Origin: Rickettsiaceae bacterium
GTDB lineage: Bacteria > Pseudomonadota > Alphaproteobacteria > Rickettsiales > Rickettsiaceae
Assembly: GCA_030731565.1 (NCBI GenBank)
Contig: JANQTT010000016.1
Coordinates: 1 to 7,431 of the forward strand
Length of the DNA: 7,431 nucleotides
Direction: 5' to 3'
Position numbers and translations under genes: made by a program. Under the pieces are notes generated by a model that was given only the letters and a program-made list of their open reading frames with translations, ran no database searches and was not told the DNA's origin. Shown in pieces: positions 5,290-7,431 of the stretch (positions within the stretch are counted from its first letter, which is position 1; each line of letters begins with the position of its first letter).

Positions 5290-5955
5290 CATTAATTTAT
5301 ACTTCATATTCACAAGCTTAATATGGCAATTAACTGTACATCTATTATTCTTGAGCGGTCTCTTTGAGCGTGAACCATGTTTTTTCTCTAGCCCCAAAAT
5401 CCGTAAAAAGTTTTTGGTTTCACTATGAAGAAGTTGCAGCTTTACTTTTGCAGTTCCTTGCTTCTTCATTCCAAGTCTAGTTGCGGCGTTTTCAGATAAA
5501 TCTATGATCCTATTACGTGAGAAAGGTCCTCTATCATTCACTAACACGATAACTGATCTACCATTCTCACGATTAGTCACTTTCACGAGAGATGGAAGAG
5601 GCAAGGTATGGTGGGCAGCAGTCAGCATTTCTTTATTAAAAATATCTCCATTAGCTGTTGTGTTACCATGAAATCCATAACGAGCACCATACCACGATGC
5701 CACGCCTGTTTTAACATATCTATTAACTTCTGTTGGTTTATATTGTTTTCCTTTTATTTTATACGGGTTACCTACTTTATAATGCCCACGGTATTTTATA
5801 TTCCCCCTATCTTATTTCGAAAGCATACTGTAAGTTCTAGCATGTTTATTCCGAGAAAAACTTCCGCCACCTTGGCACGCCGATAAGAAAAGAGATAACG
5901 TAACTAGTAACGCAGCATTAAAAAAAACTTTTAAATATAATATTTTACCAATCAT
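5287..5955 (-). pseudogene. rlpA: RlpA-like lytic transglycosylase lipoprotein with one in-frame stop
   Basis: Reading from the ATG at 5955, the frame encodes a lipoprotein signal peptide with a perfect lipobox, L24-S25-A26-C27. The TAA at 5814-5812 (codon 48) interrupts it, and the same frame continues as a normal RlpA: GHYKVGNPYKIKG, YVKTGVASWYG, TANGDIF, then the double-psi beta-barrel core. The core keeps the expected catalytic histidine (AAHHTLPLPS, about codon 115) and aspartate (VNDRGPF, about codon 141). The tail ends with two cysteines and no SPOR domain. RlpA cleaves denuded glycan strands at the septum from the outer membrane. The ATG overlaps the end of the BON gene by 11 bases, so the two form an operon. 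Upstream and downstream halves are otherwise undamaged, so this is either a very recent nonsense mutation, a base error in the sequence, or readthrough of the TAA. A GTG at 5703 could start the catalytic part alone, but without export. It is called a pseudogene provisionally. Confidence 0.8.
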
Positions 5956-6661
5956 TCCCAATGTTCTCTAAAGTAAGATCTTCACCCTGATCAATTAGAT
6001 ACTCGCTATTATTTACAGGATCAATACCGGATGAATCCAGCTTATTTGCTCCAGATTTTGTTTTTCTTGCTAATGCCTGAACTTTAACGTGGCTAATCAC
6101 TTTCTGTACCCCACTAATATTTGAGGCTATGCTTGCGACTTTTTCTAGTTCTTCTTCGGATCTTGCAATACCAAATAAATATACTACATCGTTAATTGTT
6201 ATTACCGTATAATTGACGAATTTAATATCACGATTCATGAATATCTTAGATTTTATTTGGCTAGTTATCAAAGCATCACGCGTATACTGAACTATATTAA
6301 ATTTATTACTACTTTTATTGACCTTTAATTCGTTAATAACTTCTGTAACGCCTTCCTGGTTCCAAGCAATCTGAACTGCCGTAATTGCATCTTCTTCTTT
6401 ATCAATATCCCCAGTAAACAGCACTCTGCCCTGGACAACTTCTATTTTTATCTTTGAATATAGGTTACGGAAATTATTTTTAAGAAAAGCTCCTTTAATT
6501 GCTGTAGAAATTCTGACGTCAGTTAAAGTATCGCCCGCAGGCCTGTCTTTAGCAAACTCCATAGTCGTGCCCGCAGCGCCGGCAAAAATTGTAGGCAAAC
6601 AGCCTGATAATAAGAAAACGGATAATGTAAGTAAGGTAATATTTAGACGCACATTTTTCAT
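5945..6661 (-). CDS. BON-domain outer-membrane lipoprotein (DolP/OsmY-like)
   Basis: The 238-residue product starts with a lipoprotein signal peptide ending in the lipobox L18-S19-G20-C21. The mature part has AGAAGTTMEFAKDRPAGDTL (28-47), typical of DolP-like lipoproteins, then two BON domains at about 46-116 and 127-196. Each carries the expected glycine (VLFTGDID at 80-87, VVYLFGIA at 159-166). The last 40 residues are polar and probably disordered. BON proteins of this type bind anionic phospholipids and help maintain envelope integrity; DolP also supports outer-membrane protein assembly. The role here is inferred from that. It is the first gene of an operon with rlpA, overlapping it by 11 bases. 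The ATG at 6661 gives a proper signal peptide, though no clear Shine-Dalgarno sequence precedes it. A promoter lies about 80 bases upstream. Confidence 0.9.
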   Translation of the reverse strand: MKNVRLNITLLTLSVFLLSGCLPTIFAGAAGTTMEFAKDRPAGDTLTDVRISTAIKGAFLKNNFRNLYSKIKIEVVQGRVLFTGDIDKEEDAITAVQIAWNQEGVTEVINELKVNKSSNKFNIVQYTRDALITSQIKSKIFMNRDIKFVNYTVITINDVVYLFGIARSEEELEKVASIASNISGVQKVISHVKVQALARKTKSGANKLDSSGIDPVNNSEYLIDQGEDLTLENIGNDW

Positions 6662-6712
6662 AAGTTTTTAGGTTCAAATTTTCTTTTAAAAGGCTCAAAA
6701 ACATAGACGACA

Positions 6713-6727
6713 GCTATAAACTATAGC
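6713..6727. promoter_or_regulatory. Perfect palindrome in the leader of the BON-rlpA operon
   Basis: GCTATA, AAC, TATAGC forms a perfect 6-bp inverted repeat centred on 6720, just downstream of the predicted transcription start (about 6732). Its position fits an operator or a 5' leader hairpin. The motif is AT-rich and short, so chance is possible. Confidence 0.25.
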
Positions 6728-6738
6728 ATACATCAAGT

Positions 6739-6766
6739 ATTATACAAAATAACACCTCAAGGGCAA
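6739..6766 (-). promoter_or_regulatory. Promoter of the BON-rlpA operon
   Basis: On the minus strand TTGCCC (rc of 6761-6766) is followed after 16 bases by a consensus TATAAT (rc of 6739-6744). Transcription would start near 6732, leaving a leader of about 70 bases before the ATG at 6661. The perfect -10 box makes this one of the best promoter candidates in the window, although the -35 box matches only in its first three bases. Confidence 0.5.
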
Positions 6767-6809
6767 CAGCAATTATATAATTAAAAGTTCTTATTTTTAA
6801 ATAAAAACT

Positions 6810-6840
6810 AAGTGGTATTGCCAAATAGTCAAAAATGGGG
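6810..6840. repeat. Possible solo end of the 5187-5289 repeat family
   Basis: AAGTGGTATT at 6810-6819 is identical to the right end of the repeat at 5279-5288, and both are preceded by TTTAA and a run of A with a few differences. It is followed by CCAAATAGTC and an A run ending in GGGG. No matching inverted end is visible nearby, so it would be a fragment or a chance match. Confidence 0.3.
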
Positions 6841-6869
6841 ACCAATCTAATTATATTATTATACCTAAC

Positions 6870-6898
6870 TTGACATGGATCAGAAAAAATTATAGCCT
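6870..6898 (+). promoter_or_regulatory. Candidate promoter for the 50-residue orphan gene
   Basis: A consensus TTGACA (6870-6875) is followed after 17 bases by TAGCCT (6893-6898); TATAGC at 6891-6896, with 15-base spacing, is an alternative. Transcription would start near 6904, about 30 bases before the ATG at 6937. The perfect -35 box is unusual in this window, though the -10 box is weak. Confidence 0.45.
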
Positions 6899-6936
6899 CA
6901 AATCATGTGTTGTATATGCTTATGGGGAGGTATAAT

Positions 6937-7089
6937 ATGATTACATTTCGTAATGACGTTCCGGTAGAATTTTCTGATAAATTTCAAGTTCTAATGCTAC
7001 AAGTAGTTAATTTTGATATTAGCACCCTTAATGGGGAAATAGCTGATAAAAAAATAGACTTAATAGGAGAAGAAGACCGCGCAGAATAA
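6937..7089 (+). CDS. Small orphan protein of 50 residues
   Basis: I do not recognise this protein. The ATG at 6937 is chosen because GGGGAGG (6924-6930), the strongest ribosome binding site in the window, lies six bases upstream; an earlier in-frame ATG at 6907 has no such site. The product starts MITFRNDVPVEFSDKFQVLM, has a short hydrophobic patch around residues 15-25 that is too weak for a membrane helix, and ends in an acidic, lysine-containing tail (DKKIDLIGEEDRAE). It has no signal peptide, cysteine or known motif. It has its own candidate promoter upstream and hairpins downstream, so it looks like an independent single-gene unit, not a random frame. It could also be a shortened version of a longer protein. 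Confidence 0.5.
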   Translation: MITFRNDVPVEFSDKFQVLMLQVVNFDISTLNGEIADKKIDLIGEEDRAE

Positions 7090-7150
7090 ATGCATTACTA
7101 ACTTTAGTAGTAATATATCCTTGATATTTATTATATTGTCGTAGCATCTC

Positions 7151-7175
7151 ATATAGCAAATGTAATTTACTATAT
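7151..7175. repeat. Short hairpin sharing its arms with the 342-381 repeat
   Basis: ATATAGCAAAT (7151-7161) pairs with ATTTACTATAT (7165-7175) over a 3-base loop with one mismatch. The arm sequence TATAG(T/C)AAAT is the same as in the hairpin at 342-381, but the inner CACC/GGTG part and 8-base loop are missing. This suggests a second, shorter member of one dispersed repeat. Confidence 0.45.
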
Positions 7176-7180
7176 ATAAT

Positions 7181-7217
7181 TCAGGGATGAGGTTTGCGGC
7201 AAACGCCTCATCCCTGA
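7181..7217. terminator. Strong hairpin, probable bidirectional terminator
   Basis: TCAGGGATGAGG (7181-7192) and CCTCATCCCTGA (7206-7217) form a perfect 12-bp stem. TTTG (7193-7196) and CAAA (7200-7203) extend it across a two-base bulge to a CGG loop. It is much more GC-rich than its surroundings. It lies 92 bases past the 50-residue gene and 36 bases past the end of the minus-strand frame at 7253, so it could end transcripts from both sides. The downstream T content is modest on both strands (TTATTGCATTT on plus, ATTATATATAG on minus). Confidence 0.55.
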
Positions 7218-7252
7218 TTATTGCATTTAAGATTAAGTAATATTAGTCGGTA

Positions 7253-7384
7253 TTAATCAAAAAAACATAAGTCAGGCTCACAATCACCCATAGGGGTTTT
7301 TTCTTCTGGATCTGTCGCCTCGACATTAGGTACTGATTCTGGTGTTTTTGTATTAAGTAATAATGGATTAATTGATTCGAGTCA
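7253..7384 (-). pseudogene. C-terminal fragment of an unknown minus-strand protein
   Basis: The minus-strand frame ending at the TAA (7255-7253) is open for 42 codons back to a TGA at 7384-7382. It encodes a proline- and acid-rich tail that ends GDCEPDLCFFD. No ATG or other good start with a ribosome binding site lies inside the open part. Beyond the TGA the same frame continues for 14 sense codons (FDRAKIYNLHKLND) to another TGA near the window edge. This pattern fits the decayed end of a gene extending past the window, but the stretch is short and I do not recognise it. Confidence 0.25.
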
Positions 7385-7431
7385 ATCATTTAGTTTGTGT
7401 AAGTTGTAAATTTTTGCTCTATCAAATCATG

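Noticed and set aside
5287..5703. rlpA as a short intact gene starting at the GTG at 5703
   Set aside because: The conserved RlpA sequence clearly continues upstream in frame (KVGNPYKIKG) to a full lipobox, and a start at 5703 would leave the enzyme without a signal peptide. The single TAA explains the data better.
5608..5886. Plus-strand open frame opposite rlpA
   Set aside because: It is antisense to the RlpA catalytic domain and lipoprotein region, with no start signal.
1..7431. A defence system, toxin-antitoxin pair, CRISPR array, prophage or tRNA/rRNA genes
   Set aside because: I looked for regularly spaced direct repeats, transposase or integrase motifs, nuclease motifs and RNA gene signatures and found none. 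The genes are mainly housekeeping and envelope functions.

Overview
The window looks like a chromosomal segment of an AT-rich alphaproteobacterium, most likely a member of the Rickettsiales or a similar obligate intracellular lineage. This is an inference from four things: the low GC content, the alphaproteobacterial flavour of the proteins (RMD1/DUF155 protein, two-domain SH3 protein, RlpA, BON lipoprotein, stand-alone BolA), the density of short palindromic intergenic repeats, and signs of gene decay. I cannot name a genus.

Layout, left to right. Positions 1-491 hold no convincing gene. They contain a MITE-like element with 32-base terminal inverted repeats (87-286), a long hairpin (342-381) and a short Cys-x-x-Cys open frame that may be a gene remnant. 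A minus-strand gene for an RMD1/DUF155 membrane protein follows (492-1328), then a very AT-rich spacer with a hairpin and a small tandem duplication. Next is a minus-strand pair with overlapping ends: a KefB-type CPA2 cation/proton antiporter (2109-3839) and a secreted protein with two bacterial SH3 domains (1643-2116). Upstream of these is a minus-strand gene fusing NadD (NAD synthesis) to RsfS (ribosome silencing) (3934-4890). Divergent from it, 34 bases away, is a bolA/ibaG-type gene on the plus strand (4925-5155).

The right half starts with a palindromic repeat (5187-5289) that touches the 3' end of rlpA. rlpA (5287-5955, minus) is intact in sequence from its lipobox to its catalytic double-psi beta-barrel domain, apart from one in-frame TAA at codon 48. 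It overlaps the end of a gene for a two-BON-domain lipoprotein (5945-6661), which has a good promoter, so the two envelope lipoproteins form an operon. Past that, a plus-strand 50-residue orphan gene (6937-7089) has a recognisable promoter and a strong ribosome binding site. The window closes with two hairpins, one probably a terminator, and the tail of a minus-strand reading frame interrupted by a stop.

How the genes fit together: most are housekeeping or envelope maintenance genes (ion homeostasis, peptidoglycan and outer membrane, NAD synthesis coupled to ribosome dormancy, Fe-S/glutaredoxin partner). I see no mobile-element genes, CRISPR array, defence system or RNA gene. The most notable items are the NadD-RsfS fusion, the single-stop rlpA, and the repeat families, one of which appears to supply the rlpA stop codon.
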